From Natrialba taiwanensis DSM 12281 (GTDB lineage: Archaea > Halobacteriota > Halobacteria > Halobacteriales > Natrialbaceae), in NCBI RefSeq assembly GCF_000337595.1, contig NZ_AOIL01000042.1, positions 183,558 through 247,557 on the forward strand: a DNA stretch of 64,000 nucleotides, written 5' to 3'. The notes beneath the pieces are model-generated. The model searched no databases, was not told where the DNA came from, and saw only the letters and a list, made by a program, of their open reading frames with translations. Both the position numbers and the translations under genes were made by a program. Below are positions 1-9,633 of this stretch, one piece after another; position 1 is the first letter of the stretch, and each line of letters opens with the position of its first letter.

Positions 1-67
1 TCTGTCCGTGTTCATCCAGGCTTTCGGCAATGTCGTCAAGGACTTCGGTACGCTCGAGGCCCAACCC
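1..67. other. Short genomic piece upstream of an adapter junction
   Basis: These 67 bases precede an Illumina adapter. They are open on plus frame 2 (reads LSVFIQAFGNVVKDFGTLEA, high GC3) and also on the minus strand (reads LERTEVLDDIAESLDEHG), so I cannot say which frame is coding. The plus frame is not in register with the NhaC reading frame beyond the adapter. This piece may therefore be a different locus joined by misassembly. Confidence 0.4.
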
Positions 68-92
68 TCCCTACACGACGCTCTTCCGATCT
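68..92 (+). other. Illumina TruSeq adapter contamination
   Basis: The 25 bases are identical to the 3' end of the TruSeq universal/read-1 adapter and end in GACGCTCTTCCGATCT. A match this long and exact is not natural haloarchaeal sequence. It marks an untrimmed read or a contig-edge artefact built into the assembly, so the join at 67/93 should not be trusted. Confidence 0.97.
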
Positions 93-93
93 G

Positions 94-1032
94 AGCAATA
101 TCTCTGGAGCCTACGCCGGTGACAAACAATCGCCGCTTTCGGACACGACGAACCTCGCGGCCGGCGTGACGAACACCGATCTGTACGATCACATCTACCG
201 CATGCGAACGGGAACCGCGATCGCGTTCGGCATCACGGTCGCGCTCTTCGCGCTCCTCGGGCTCCAGACGAGCGGCTCCGTTCCCGGCGGCCAGATCGCC
301 GAGATCCAGTCCGCGGTCGCGAGTTCGTATTCCCTTTCGCTGCTCGCGTTCCTTCCGCTCGTGCTCACCTTCGGCCTCGCGCTGCGGGGCTATCCCGCCC
401 TCCCGACGCTCGTCGTCGGCGCGATCGCCGGCGCGCTGACGTCGGTCGTCGTCCAGGGCCACGGCTTCGTCGCCGCCTGGGAGGTTTTCATCGGCGGTAC
501 CGAACCCGCCACGGGCTCCGAACTCGTCAACGAACTCCTCAACGTCGGCGGGCTCACGGGTTCGGCCTGGACGATCACCGTCGTCGTCGCCGCGCTCTCC
601 CTCGGCGGCCTGCTCGAGCGGACCGGCGTGCTCGCCGTGCTCGCCCATCACCTCTCGAAGGGCGTCGGCAGCTCCCGCGGTCTCATCGCCGGCACCGGAC
701 TGTCCGCCATCGCGATCAATGTTCTCACCGCCCAGCAGTACATGAGCATCGTCCTGCCGGGGATGACGCTGCGGAATCTCTACGACGAGTTCTCGCTCGA
801 CAGCGACGAACTCTCGCGCGCCGTCGAGGCCGCCGGGACGCCGACCGGCGCACTCATCCCGTGGCACGCCGGCGGGGTCTACATGGCCTCCGTGACCGGT
901 GTCGGGACGCTCGAGTACGCGCCGTTCTACCTGTTCGGACTGCTCTCGCCGGTCGTGCTCTTCCTGATGACGCTGACGGGCGTCGGCGTCCCGTCGACGA
1001 CCCGGTTCGACCAGCCCCAGCACGCGGACTGA
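94..1032 (+). CDS. Na+/H+ antiporter NhaC family, C-terminal part (5' end lost at adapter)
   Basis: The frame is open right from the adapter and reads AGDKQSPLSDTTNLAAG at once, the conserved motif of NhaC-type sodium/proton antiporters (a full protein is about 450-500 residues). Only the C-terminal ~310 residues remain, with several hydrophobic membrane helices and a short charged tail. The GTG at 166 is an internal codon, not the true start, because the family motif lies upstream of it. NhaC proteins exchange cytoplasmic Na+ for external H+, which suits a halophile. The truncation comes from the assembly artefact and is probably not biological decay. Confidence 0.85.
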   Translation, partial: SNISGAYAGDKQSPLSDTTNLAAGVTNTDLYDHIYRMRTGTAIAFGITVALFALLGLQTSGSVPGGQIAEIQSAVASSYSLSLLAFLPLVLTFGLALRGYPALPTLVVGAIAGALTSVVVQGHGFVAAWEVFIGGTEPATGSELVNELLNVGGLTGSAWTITVVVAALSLGGLLERTGVLAVLAHHLSKGVGSSRGLIAGTGLSAIAINVLTAQQYMSIVLPGMTLRNLYDEFSLDSDELSRAVEAAGTPTGALIPWHAGGVYMASVTGVGTLEYAPFYLFGLLSPVVLFLMTLTGVGVPSTTRFDQPQHAD

Positions 1033-1049
1033 GACGCGACGCTCGTCGA

Positions 1050-2156
1050 TTACTGTTCCGCCGGCGGCGGTGTCGCTGCCTCCGGATTCGAAACGGGCTC
1101 CGTCGCCTGCCCGGCCGACTCGGATTGTGTCCGTCGCTGCGGTTCCAGCGATGTCTTGTTGAAGACGTTCAGTCCCGCTTTGAACACCGCTAACAGCACG
1201 GGACCGAGGAACAGACCCATAATGCCGAGCAGGTAGATCCCGCCGATAACGCCGACGATGATGACTGCCGGATGCAATCCAGAGCCCTTGTCGACGGCGT
1301 AGGCTCGCAGGTAGTTATCGACCAGCGACAGGACCGTGAGCCCGTACAGGAGCATCGCAACGGCACGAGCCGTTCCGCTTGTCAACAGCAGGTAGCCGAC
1401 TGCGGGGGCCCAGACGAGCCAGACACCGACTGCGGGCAGAAAGGAGAGGATAACCATGATGACGGTCCAAAACGCGACGTTCGGAACGCCAAGGAGGTAG
1501 AATCCGAGTCCGCCGAGCAGTCCCTCGACGACCGCAACGAGGACGTGACTCTCGATGACCGCCCACGTGACCACGTAAATCTCGTCGAACAGTTCGTCCC
1601 GAACGCGATCCTCGAGCGGCACGACCTCGCGGAGCCAGTCGACGAGTTCGTCGCCGTCGGCGAGTAAGTAGTACAGCAGGAAGACGAACACGAGTAGGCC
1701 AACGCCCATCTCGATACCCCGGTTTATCAGGGCCGGCAGCTCTGAGAGGGCGATTTCGACGGCATTGGAGAGCGAGGCTTCGAGTTCGTCGAGGGCGGCG
1801 GTTTCGATCGATTGCACGCGCTCGGTGTCGAGACCGAACTCGTCGGTTGCGACGGTTCGGAGCCGGTCGAGCGTGGTGGCGACGTCCAGGTCGGTTGCAA
1901 ACGAGACGACGGTGTTGAGGACGGCCAGCGAGACGATCAGGAGGGGGACGATGGCCCCGACGATAGCGAGTGCCGTGAGGGCGAGAGCGGCGATGCGAGC
2001 GCCGACGTAGGGTTCGAGCCGTTCGAACGCGGGATAGAGGATGAACGCGAGGAGCGCGGCACCCATCACGTACTGGAGAAGCGGTGCGACCATCAGGGCG
2101 GCGATTGCAGCGAGGACGAGGAGGAGGAGGGCGAAGGAGGTCGTTCGAACGTCCAT
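1050..2156 (-). CDS. AI-2E family transporter (UPF0118 permease)
   Basis: This 368-residue membrane protein has the AI-2E family layout: two N-terminal helices (LLLVLAAIAALMVAPLL), a third pair, a soluble central stretch rich in D, E and L (about residues 85-140), then a block of C-terminal helices with the family-typical PAVGVWLVWAP and YLLGIMGLFLGPVLLA segments. Members export small molecules or ions, and some haloarchaeal and bacterial members act in Na+/H+ exchange; the substrate here cannot be told. An in-frame GTG lies 24 bases upstream, but the ATG at 2156 begins the usual N-terminus. The tail is polar and low-complexity. It converges with the NhaC fragment 17 bases away. Confidence 0.85.
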   Translation of the reverse strand: MDVRTTSFALLLLVLAAIAALMVAPLLQYVMGAALLAFILYPAFERLEPYVGARIAALALTALAIVGAIVPLLIVSLAVLNTVVSFATDLDVATTLDRLRTVATDEFGLDTERVQSIETAALDELEASLSNAVEIALSELPALINRGIEMGVGLLVFVFLLYYLLADGDELVDWLREVVPLEDRVRDELFDEIYVVTWAVIESHVLVAVVEGLLGGLGFYLLGVPNVAFWTVIMVILSFLPAVGVWLVWAPAVGYLLLTSGTARAVAMLLYGLTVLSLVDNYLRAYAVDKGSGLHPAVIIVGVIGGIYLLGIMGLFLGPVLLAVFKAGLNVFNKTSLEPQRRTQSESAGQATEPVSNPEAATPPPAEQ

Positions 2157-2243
2157 ACGCCTACGTGAACTGTTTGACACGTAAGTGTTGACATTCGATA
2201 CTGTCTGGAACTCGTGATTGACGGGAAAAGAGCGCTGGCCCAG

Positions 2244-2708
2244 CTATTCCGACACGGCGGCGTCTGCAGACCTGAGTTCGTCGAACAGTTCGGCGGTGAG
2301 GTCGCCGGTCTCGTCGACGATCTCCGCCCACGCGTCGTTGTCGGGTGCCATGCCGAGCAGCCGCGCGATTTTCATAATCGAGATGTGGTACACCCGCTGG
2401 CGGCCCGGTTCCTCCTCCCAGACGATCACGTTACAGGGGAACAACCCGCCGATTTTCATCGTCTCGTCGAGTGCCCGATCCGCGATCTCGGGGTTGCAGG
2501 CACCGAGCACGTAGTAGGGGTCGCGCTCGGCGTCGACTTTCTCGTTCAACAGCTCCGAGGGGGAGAACTCGGCGGGGATACCGAAGCCGGTGTCCAGACA
2601 GACCTCGCGGACGTATTCGATCGCTTCCTCGTGGTCCATCTCGAGGACGGCCTGTTTCTCGCCGAACGCTTCTGAATCGATCGCCGCGGGGTCGATCGGG
2701 AGGCTCAT
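2244..2708 (-). CDS. DUF302 domain protein
   Basis: This 154-residue soluble protein matches the DUF302 fold: an N-terminal helix with an acidic face (HEEAIEYVREVCLDTGFG), then the conserved YYVLGACNPEIADRALDE and IGGLFPCNVIVWEEE strands, which include the family cysteine pair. The C-terminal ~40 residues after ISIMKIARLLGMAPDN are a helical addition common in haloarchaea. The function is unknown; DUF302 proteins are often found near redox or metal-handling genes. It stands alone, divergent from nothing obvious. Confidence 0.75.
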   Translation of the reverse strand: MSLPIDPAAIDSEAFGEKQAVLEMDHEEAIEYVREVCLDTGFGIPAEFSPSELLNEKVDAERDPYYVLGACNPEIADRALDETMKIGGLFPCNVIVWEEEPGRQRVYHISIMKIARLLGMAPDNDAWAEIVDETGDLTAELFDELRSADAAVSE

Positions 2709-2963
2709 ACCAACCCGTTTCTCATCACGGGTCTTAATCGATGGGCATTCGGTGCTGTCGCCGAGAGCGAACTCGAACTGACAACACCGTTCTCACACCC
2801 GCTCTATCGCGTACCCGTTTCGCTGTATGTACCGTCGGCTACGCGAAAAGCGGTATCGATAGTCACACCACAAGCGCTACTCAGCGCACGTGTGTACTGA
2901 CTCAGTCTGCGAGAAAAACGAAGTCACACAGTCTCGTCTGCTGACGATCCAGTGAACTCGTCG

Positions 2964-3158
2964 TTATTCGCGAACGACGTTCGTTGCGCGAGGGCCTTTG
3001 GGGGCCTGTTCAATGTCGAATTCGATCTCGGTCCCTTCCGTCAGATCCTCGCCGCCAACGTCTTCCATGTGAAAGAACACGTCGTCGTCAGCATCTTCCG
3101 TCTCGATGAAACCGTAGCCGCCTGTGTCGTTGAAGAAATCAACCGTGCCGTTTGCCAT
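2964..3158 (-). CDS. cspA: Cold-shock domain protein (CspA family)
   Basis: This 64-residue single-domain OB-fold protein carries both nucleic-acid binding motifs: RNP1-like GGYGFIETED (about residues 13-22) and RNP2-like DVFFHMEDV (about 27-35). It begins MANGTVDFFNDTGGYGFI, as haloarchaeal Csp proteins do. It is very acidic for an RNA chaperone, which is normal in haloarchaea. A TTAA-containing stretch about 28 bases upstream of the ATG could be its TATA box, giving a nearly leaderless mRNA. Role: single-stranded nucleic acid chaperone in cold or growth-phase adaptation. Confidence 0.93.
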   Translation of the reverse strand: MANGTVDFFNDTGGYGFIETEDADDDVFFHMEDVGGEDLTEGTEIEFDIEQAPKGPRATNVVRE

Positions 3159-3731
3159 TGCAAATGAACAAAAGCCGAGTACACGGTTAAGTCTTCGGAA
3201 ACTGTTCTCGAAATATCCAACCTACTATTCAAACATACTATTTCCGGGATACATAATGAATATTCGATCACGGGAAGAACCTCCCGGAAAATCGTCGCTG
3301 GTTCGGCACAATTACGCACCACTTCTGTGGTATCCTCGCTTCTCGCGGGTTCCGAGACCGATCCGTCGTCGAAAACGGACACTCGGTGCACGCCTTTGCT
3401 GGTTTCGGCCAGTCGCCGGCCGTAAAACCCGGTAGAACTGTTCGAGCGTCATCGCACTCGGCATCGACAGCACCCCTCGGAACTCCCGACCGGCAAACGA
3501 ACCAGTTAAGAGGAAAGTCCCACTTCGGTCACGTATGTTTGAATTGTCGCGAAACGTCTCCGACCAGATGCAGCTTTCCCCGCTCCACCGCGTCCGCAGA
3601 GCATCGGGGTACAGCATCGACGAAGGATAGCGAATGAGCCACCACGCCACACCGTTCACAGCACTACCAATGACTCACTCACTCTCGATTCTCGATTCCT
3701 ACGGACAGCGACAGTGGAGGCGATCGCACCG
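3159..3731. other. Intergenic region without a convincing gene
   Basis: This holds the presumed cspA promoter at its left end and is locally AT-richer around 3180-3260. Several antisense frames are open, but none has haloarchaeal codon use or recognisable motifs. A 31-codon frame begins with ATG near 3536 ([13 protein letters not shown]...) and ends near 3630. It may be a short peptide or a relic, and I cannot support it further. Confidence 0.5.
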
Positions 3732-6050
3732 ATGAGCGCCGCCGACGAAGAACTCGCCAAGGACCTCGGCCCGCTCGCCGCGCTCACCATCGGCGTCGGG
3801 ACGATGATCGGTGCCGGCATCTTCGTTCTTCCCGGCACTGCCGTCGCTCAACTCGGCCCGCTCGCGGCGCTCGCGTTCGTTATCGGCGGCGTCGTTGCGA
3901 TATTGACCGCTCTCTCTGCCTCCGAACTGGGGACCGCGATGCCGGTCTCGGGCGGCGCGTACTACTACATCAACGAGGGACTCGGCCCGCTGTTCGGCTC
4001 GATCGCCGGCTGGGGGAACTGGATGGGACTCGCGTTCGCCTCGGCGTTCTACATGTACGGCTTTGGCGAGTACGTCAACCAGTTCGTCTCGATCTCAGGG
4101 CTGGCGGTTGGCCCGGTCGCCCTCGAACCGGCGCAGATAATTGGACTGATCGGCGCAGCGTTTTTCATCTTCGTCAATTACGTCGGCGCGAAGGAGACCG
4201 GGCTCTTGCAGAACATCATCGTCATCCTTCTCATGCTGATTCTGGCAGTCTTTACGCTATCCAACCTGTTCAACGCCGAACTCGAAACGCTCCGGCCGGT
4301 TGACCCGTTCGGCTGGTCGCAGCTGTTCCCGGTGACAGGGCTCATCTTCGTCTCCTACCTCGGCTTCGTCCAGATCACCTCCGTCGGGGAGGAGATCAAG
4401 AACCCTGGAAAGAACCTTCCGCGGGCGGTCATCGGCAGCGTTCTTATCGTCACGGTGTCCTACGCCGTTATTTTGCTGGCGATGCTGGCGGCCGTCGAGA
4501 CCGATGTGGTCGCGAACAATAAAACGGCGGTCGTCCATGTCGCGGAGCTTTTGATTGGCCCGCTCGGTGGGGGAGCGCTGCTGTTCGGCGGGCTACTCGC
4601 GACCGCGTCGTCGGCCAACGCATCGATTCTCGCCTCGTCGCGGATCAACTTCGCCATGGGTCGTGACAAACTCGTGTCGTCGAAGCTCAACGAGATCCAC
4701 CCGCGCTTTGCAACGCCGTACCGCTCGATCGCGATCACGGGTGCACTCATCCTGGTGTTTCTCACGCTTGGCGACCTCGAAGCGCTATCCAATGCGGGGA
4801 GCATTCTTCATCTCGTCGTGTACGGACTCTTGAATATCGCGCTGATCGTGTTCCGGGAGGCCGAGCCGGCGGGATACGATCCCAGCTTTCGCGTCCCGCT
4901 GTACCCGATCACGCCGATTCTGGGGGCCGTCTTCTCGTTCGCGTTAATCGTTTTTATCGATCCGAAAGTCCTCCTCCCCTCGTTGGCGTTCGTCGTCTTT
5001 GGCGCGATCTGGTACCTGGTATACGCCCGATCGAAGATCGAAACCGGCGGCGTCCTCGGGCAGTACATCCTCGACCGCTCCGAGGAGTTCCCCGACGCGG
5101 CCGTCTCGGCGACGGCCTCGGTCCAGCCGACCGGAAACGATTACCGGGTAATGGTACCCCTGGCGAATCCGTCGACCCAGAAGCACCTCATCACGCTCGG
5201 GTCGGCGATTGCCGACCAGCACGACGGCACTGTCGTCGCCGTCAATATCGAGACGGTCCCCGACCAGACCTCGCTCGCGGCTGCACGCGATCAGAACGAA
5301 CGGGAGCTGGCTGCCGATCTGCTCGAGCGGGCGCGGACCGATGCCGAAACCTACGGCGTCGACGTGGAAACGCATGCCGTGCTCTCACACCGCGGCTTCG
5401 AGGAGATGTTCGACGCGGCGACGCGATACGACGCCGACGTGTGTGTCATCGGCTGGGGGCCGGAAGCGACCGGCTCCGACGCCCGCATCGAAACGGCGAT
5501 CGACGAGTTCACCCAGTCGTTGCCGTGTGATTTCCTGGTGTTCAGGGATCGCGGGTTCGATCCGGAACGGATTCTGCTGCCGACCGCCGGCGGGCCTGAC
5601 TCCGATCTCGCGGCGGCGGTCGCCCGAACGCTGCGGGCGCAGTACGACAGCGAGTTGACGCTGCTGCACGTCGCCGAGGACCGCCGGCGGGGAGAGGCGT
5701 TCTTGCGGTCCTGGGCGGCCGAGCACGATCTCGAAGACGCGACGCGGCAGGTGGAGACCGGCGACGTACAGACCCGAATCGACGAGGCGGCTACCGACGC
5801 GACGCTGTTGATCATCGGGGCGACGGAGAAGGGCGTGCTCTCGCGACTCGTCCGGGGCTCGCTCGTGCTCGACGTGCTCGAGGAGGTCGAGTGTGCGGTT
5901 CTGCTCGCGGAGAAGAAACACACGCGAAGCATTCGCGATCGGCTGCTCGGAACGGCGGGTGGCGACGGCGAAAGCACCACCGACACGGGTGTCACGCCGG
6001 AGCCGTCGACGCCCGAGCGCGAGTCGGAATACACTCAGTCTCGTCCCTGA
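3732..6050 (+). CDS. APC-family amino-acid permease fused to two UspA domains
   Basis: 772 residues from the ATG at 3732. An upstream in-frame ATG at 3714 is possible, but [15 protein letters not shown] is the usual start. Residues ~1-420 form a 12-helix APC permease with the diagnostic [15 protein letters not shown] loop in helix 1 and the [20 protein letters not shown] segment. After about residue 450 come two soluble UspA-like domains; the second ends with the [17 protein letters not shown] nucleotide-binding pattern (GxxxxGxxxRxxxGS). The protein likely takes up an amino acid or amine and is gated by ATP or stress ligands through its UspA tail. It is followed by a close paralogue 233 bases downstream. 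Confidence 0.9.
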   Translation: MSAADEELAKDLGPLAALTIGVGTMIGAGIFVLPGTAVAQLGPLAALAFVIGGVVAILTALSASELGTAMPVSGGAYYYINEGLGPLFGSIAGWGNWMGLAFASAFYMYGFGEYVNQFVSISGLAVGPVALEPAQIIGLIGAAFFIFVNYVGAKETGLLQNIIVILLMLILAVFTLSNLFNAELETLRPVDPFGWSQLFPVTGLIFVSYLGFVQITSVGEEIKNPGKNLPRAVIGSVLIVTVSYAVILLAMLAAVETDVVANNKTAVVHVAELLIGPLGGGALLFGGLLATASSANASILASSRINFAMGRDKLVSSKLNEIHPRFATPYRSIAITGALILVFLTLGDLEALSNAGSILHLVVYGLLNIALIVFREAEPAGYDPSFRVPLYPITPILGAVFSFALIVFIDPKVLLPSLAFVVFGAIWYLVYARSKIETGGVLGQYILDRSEEFPDAAVSATASVQPTGNDYRVMVPLANPSTQKHLITLGSAIADQHDGTVVAVNIETVPDQTSLAAARDQNERELAADLLERARTDAETYGVDVETHAVLSHRGFEEMFDAATRYDADVCVIGWGPEATGSDARIETAIDEFTQSLPCDFLVFRDRGFDPERILLPTAGGPDSDLAAAVARTLRAQYDSELTLLHVAEDRRRGEAFLRSWAAEHDLEDATRQVETGDVQTRIDEAATDATLLIIGATEKGVLSRLVRGSLVLDVLEEVECAVLLAEKKHTRSIRDRLLGTAGGDGESTTDTGVTPEPSTPERESEYTQSRP

Positions 6051-6283
6051 TGTCCGCGTACTGACTGTCCCGATTTCGACATCGTTTGCGAAACCTGGGT
6101 ATACTTTTTGACCGGATAATCTAAGGCCTAGAACGCCATTTGGATGGCGTACAGACGGGGTTGTTCGGAACTGAAACACGCCCGAGGATGTGTTTTGGAA
6201 TCGAAACGGCAGCGAACCGACAGCAGACACCCGATGCGATTTCGAGGTCAGTCCTGTGCGGGACGGACCAGAGACAGCCACTG

Positions 6284-8614
6284 ATGACGGATTCAACCGA
6301 CGAACTCGCCAAGGACCTCGGACTGCTCTCAGCACTTGCAGTCGGCATCGGCACGATGATCGGTGCCGGCATCTTCGTCCTCCCGGGCGTCGCCGCCCAG
6401 GAAACGGGGCCGATCGTCGTCCTCTCGTTCATCATCGGCGGCCTGATCGCGATAGTCAACGCGTTCTCCGTCAGTGAACTCGGGACGGCCATGCCCAAAG
6501 CCGGCGGCGCGTACTACTACATCAACCGCGCGCTCGGGCCGCTGTTCGGTTCCATCTCGGGGATGGGCGACTGGATGGGACTCGCCTTCGCGAGCGCGTT
6601 CTACTGCATCGGCTTCGGCGGCTACCTCGCGACGCTACTCGACGGCGTCGTCGTCCCGATCCCCACCGTCGGCGAACTCGAGCTCCTCCCGACGCTCGTT
6701 CTCGGTCCGTTCACGCTCTCCGAGATCCAAATCGGCGCCCTGCTCGCCGGCGTCGTCTTCGTCGGCATCAACTATCTCGGCGCGAAGGAAACCGGCGGTA
6801 TTCAAACCGCGATCGTGACGCTCCTCCTGGCGATCCTTACCCTCTTCGCCGTCGTCGGCTTCTTTTCTTTCGACTGGGGAACCGTCTATGTCGACGACAG
6901 CATCGCCCCGCTCGGCTACGGCGAACTCCTGCCAGGAACCGCGCTCGTGTTCGTCTCCTACCTCGGCTACGCGAAAATTGCGACCATCGGCGAAGAACTC
7001 GAGAATCCCGGCCGAAATCTGCCGATTGCTATCATCGGCAGCGTCGCGATCGTTATTGTGGTCTACGCGATCCTCGTCGGCCTGCTCGTCGGGATTATCC
7101 CCTACGATCTGCTCAGTGAGGAGACGCCGATGTCCGACGCTGCAAGCATCGTCTTCGACGGAAACCTCGGCATCGTCGGCGTCACCTCGATCACGCTCGC
7201 CGCCCTCCTCGCGACGGCATCGAGCGCGAACGCCTCGATTCTCGCCTCCGCACGGATCAACTTCGCGATGGGGCGCGACAAAATCGTCAGCGACTGGTTA
7301 AACGAGATCCACCCGCGCTTTGCAACGCCGTACCGCTCGATCGCGGTCACCGGCGCGATGATCCTCCTGTTCATCGCCGTTCTCGGCGGTCAACTCGAAG
7401 TCCTCTCGAAGGCCGCGAGCGTCCTTCACCTCATCGTCTACGCGCTCATCAACGTCGCGCTGATCGTCTTCCGAGAGACGGACGCTCCCGAGTACGATCC
7501 CGACTTCCGAGTCCCGCTGTACCCGTTCACTCCGATCCTCGGCTTCGTTCTCTCGCTCGGACTGATCTGGTTCATGAAAGCCGAAGAAATCGCGATCGGA
7601 TTGCTCCTCGTCATCATCGCGGTCGGCTGGTACGGGGTCTACGCCCGCCACGAAACCAGTCGCGACGGAATCTTGAGCACCTATATTCTCTCGCGGTCCA
7701 CGGAGATGCCGGATGTAGCGGTCTCGGCGGCAACTGCCGCAAAGCCGATCGGAACCGACGAGTTCACCGTCGTCGTACCGGTCTCAAATCCGAGAACGGA
7801 GTCGGCGCTGCTCTCCCTTGCGAGCGCGCTCGCGAAGGCGAACGGCGGGACCGTCACGGTGGTGCACATCGTCGAGGTTCCCGACCAGACGCCGCTCGAA
7901 GCGGGAGCGGAGCACGTGCAACGAATCGACGCGGAGTCACAGACGCTACTGGCGACCGTCCGCGAGCGGACGGAGACCTTCGACGTGCCGGTCGAGATCA
8001 AGACGGTGGTGTCCCACCGCTCGTTCGAGGAGATATTCAACGTCGCCAGGCGCGAGCGCGCCGATACCGTCGTCATGGGGTGGGGATCGGATCGGCCCTG
8101 GGAGGCAGGCCGGGCGGAACGCCCGATCGACGAACTCACGCACGATCTGCCGTGTGACTTTCTCGTCCTCGACGACGGCGAGTTCGATCCGGATCGGGTC
8201 CTGGTACCGACCGGCGGCGGGCCGAATTCGGATCTGAGCGCCGAGGTGGCCCGAGACCTGCGCGAGCAGGTCGGTGCCGAACTCACCCTCCTGCACGTGG
8301 TCGACGACGAATCGAGCAGGGCCGACGGCGAGGCGTTTCTCGCCGAGTGGGCGAGCGACCACGGTCTCGAAGACGCGGCGATCCGCGTCGATACGTCCGG
8401 AAACGTCGACTCCGCGATCGCGACGGCCGCCCGCGATCATTCCCTGACGATCATCGGTGCGACCGAGCGCGGCCTCCTCTCCCGACTGCTTCGCGGCTCG
8501 CTCGCCTACGATATCGCCGCCGAACTCGACCAGTCGGTCCTGCTGGCCGAGCGACCGACGTCGCGGTCGCTCCGGGATCGACTGTTCGGGCGACGGCGCG
8601 GGCGTGACGAGTAA
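6284..8614 (+). CDS. APC-family amino-acid permease fused to two UspA domains (paralogue)
   Basis: 776 residues from the ATG at 6284. The longer frame back to 6140 is rejected because MTDSTDELAKDLGLLSALAVG aligns with the upstream paralogue. Architecture is the same: APC permease with [16 protein letters not shown] and [20 protein letters not shown], then two UspA domains, the last ending IIGATERGLLSRLLRGS. Long stretches are near identical to the neighbour (for example the [15 protein letters not shown] loop), showing tandem duplication. A T-rich stretch at about 6106-6112 lies between the genes and could end the first transcript. The substrate is not predictable. Confidence 0.9.
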   Translation: MTDSTDELAKDLGLLSALAVGIGTMIGAGIFVLPGVAAQETGPIVVLSFIIGGLIAIVNAFSVSELGTAMPKAGGAYYYINRALGPLFGSISGMGDWMGLAFASAFYCIGFGGYLATLLDGVVVPIPTVGELELLPTLVLGPFTLSEIQIGALLAGVVFVGINYLGAKETGGIQTAIVTLLLAILTLFAVVGFFSFDWGTVYVDDSIAPLGYGELLPGTALVFVSYLGYAKIATIGEELENPGRNLPIAIIGSVAIVIVVYAILVGLLVGIIPYDLLSEETPMSDAASIVFDGNLGIVGVTSITLAALLATASSANASILASARINFAMGRDKIVSDWLNEIHPRFATPYRSIAVTGAMILLFIAVLGGQLEVLSKAASVLHLIVYALINVALIVFRETDAPEYDPDFRVPLYPFTPILGFVLSLGLIWFMKAEEIAIGLLLVIIAVGWYGVYARHETSRDGILSTYILSRSTEMPDVAVSAATAAKPIGTDEFTVVVPVSNPRTESALLSLASALAKANGGTVTVVHIVEVPDQTPLEAGAEHVQRIDAESQTLLATVRERTETFDVPVEIKTVVSHRSFEEIFNVARRERADTVVMGWGSDRPWEAGRAERPIDELTHDLPCDFLVLDDGEFDPDRVLVPTGGGPNSDLSAEVARDLREQVGAELTLLHVVDDESSRADGEAFLAEWASDHGLEDAAIRVDTSGNVDSAIATAARDHSLTIIGATERGLLSRLLRGSLAYDIAAELDQSVLLAERPTSRSLRDRLFGRRRGRDE

Positions 8615-8691
8615 CCAGACGCGGGCCGGGATCGTCGGCCGCGCTCACCGTTCGGGAACGCATATACGAGCCCGGTCACTACGATAGCAGT

Positions 8692-9633
8692 ATGACCGAC
8701 AGCGCCGCCCGGACCGCGGGCTGGTTCGCGGACGTCGACCCCGACGAGTTCGATGGGCTCGACGATCGCGACGCCGGCGACGCCCGCGATGCTCGAGACG
8801 GGTCCACCGTAGTCACCGCGATTCGCGAGGGACAGACCGAAACACCGCAGGACTGGCCCACCCTGGCCGTCGACGACGAGTTCGCCGACGACGAGGCAGC
8901 CTACTACGACCGGCTCCACGACGCGACGATGGCCGCCACCCGAGCCGCCGTCACAGAGCGCGAGGCCGCGGATGACCGCCAGCTCGTCCACGCCGTCCGC
9001 GCCATGGACGACTGCGAGCGAACCGCGAACGAACTCGCCGAGCGCCTCGTCGAGTGGGCCGGCACCGTCGACCCCGACGCCGGCACCGGCGTTTCGTTCG
9101 CCCGCGAACTCGCACGCGGCGACCACGAACTCGAATCCGAATCGGAGCCGATCACGTCGCTGGCCGAACGCGTCGTCGATCTCGCGGACGAGGCCGCCGA
9201 TCTTCGGGAGTTCGTCGAGCGTCAGACGCCGACTATCGCACCGAATCTGGCCGCGCTGGCCGGGCCGGTGCTCGCCGCGCGGCTGATCTCGCTGGCCGGC
9301 GGCCTCGAAGACGTAGCGAAAAAACCGAGCGGAACGATCCAGGTGCTCGGCGCGGAAGATGCGCTCTTTGCCCACCTTCGTGGCCACGCGCCCTCGCCCA
9401 AGCACGGGCTGATCTACGTCCACGACGCGGTTCGGGGCACGCACCCGGACGAACGGGGCTCGGCGGCGCGCGCCGTCGCGGGCAAACTCTCGATCGCCGC
9501 CCGCGTCGATCACTACTCCGGCGAACGCAAACCCGAACTCGACGCTGAACTCGCCGAGCGGATCGAGACGATTCAGGCGCGGACGGCCGAAGACGGCGAC
9601 CGCGGTGACAGCGGAGGCGAAACGGATGAGTGA
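8692..9633 (+). CDS. nop5: Nop5 (NOP56/58-like) C/D-box sRNP scaffold protein
   Basis: 313 residues. The C-terminal half has the Nop domain, including GTIQVLGAEDALFAHLRGHAP and GLIYVHDAVRGTHPDERGSAAR, which contact the kink-turn RNA and L7Ae. The middle holds the coiled-coil region (about residues 85-165), and the acidic N-terminus is the fibrillarin-binding part. Nop5 scaffolds fibrillarin, L7Ae and C/D guide RNA for 2'-O-methylation of rRNA and tRNA. It overlaps flpA by 8 bases, the usual archaeal operon that sets stoichiometry of the two partners. Confidence 0.93.
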   Translation: MTDSAARTAGWFADVDPDEFDGLDDRDAGDARDARDGSTVVTAIREGQTETPQDWPTLAVDDEFADDEAAYYDRLHDATMAATRAAVTEREAADDRQLVHAVRAMDDCERTANELAERLVEWAGTVDPDAGTGVSFARELARGDHELESESEPITSLAERVVDLADEAADLREFVERQTPTIAPNLAALAGPVLAARLISLAGGLEDVAKKPSGTIQVLGAEDALFAHLRGHAPSPKHGLIYVHDAVRGTHPDERGSAARAVAGKLSIAARVDHYSGERKPELDAELAERIETIQARTAEDGDRGDSGGETDE

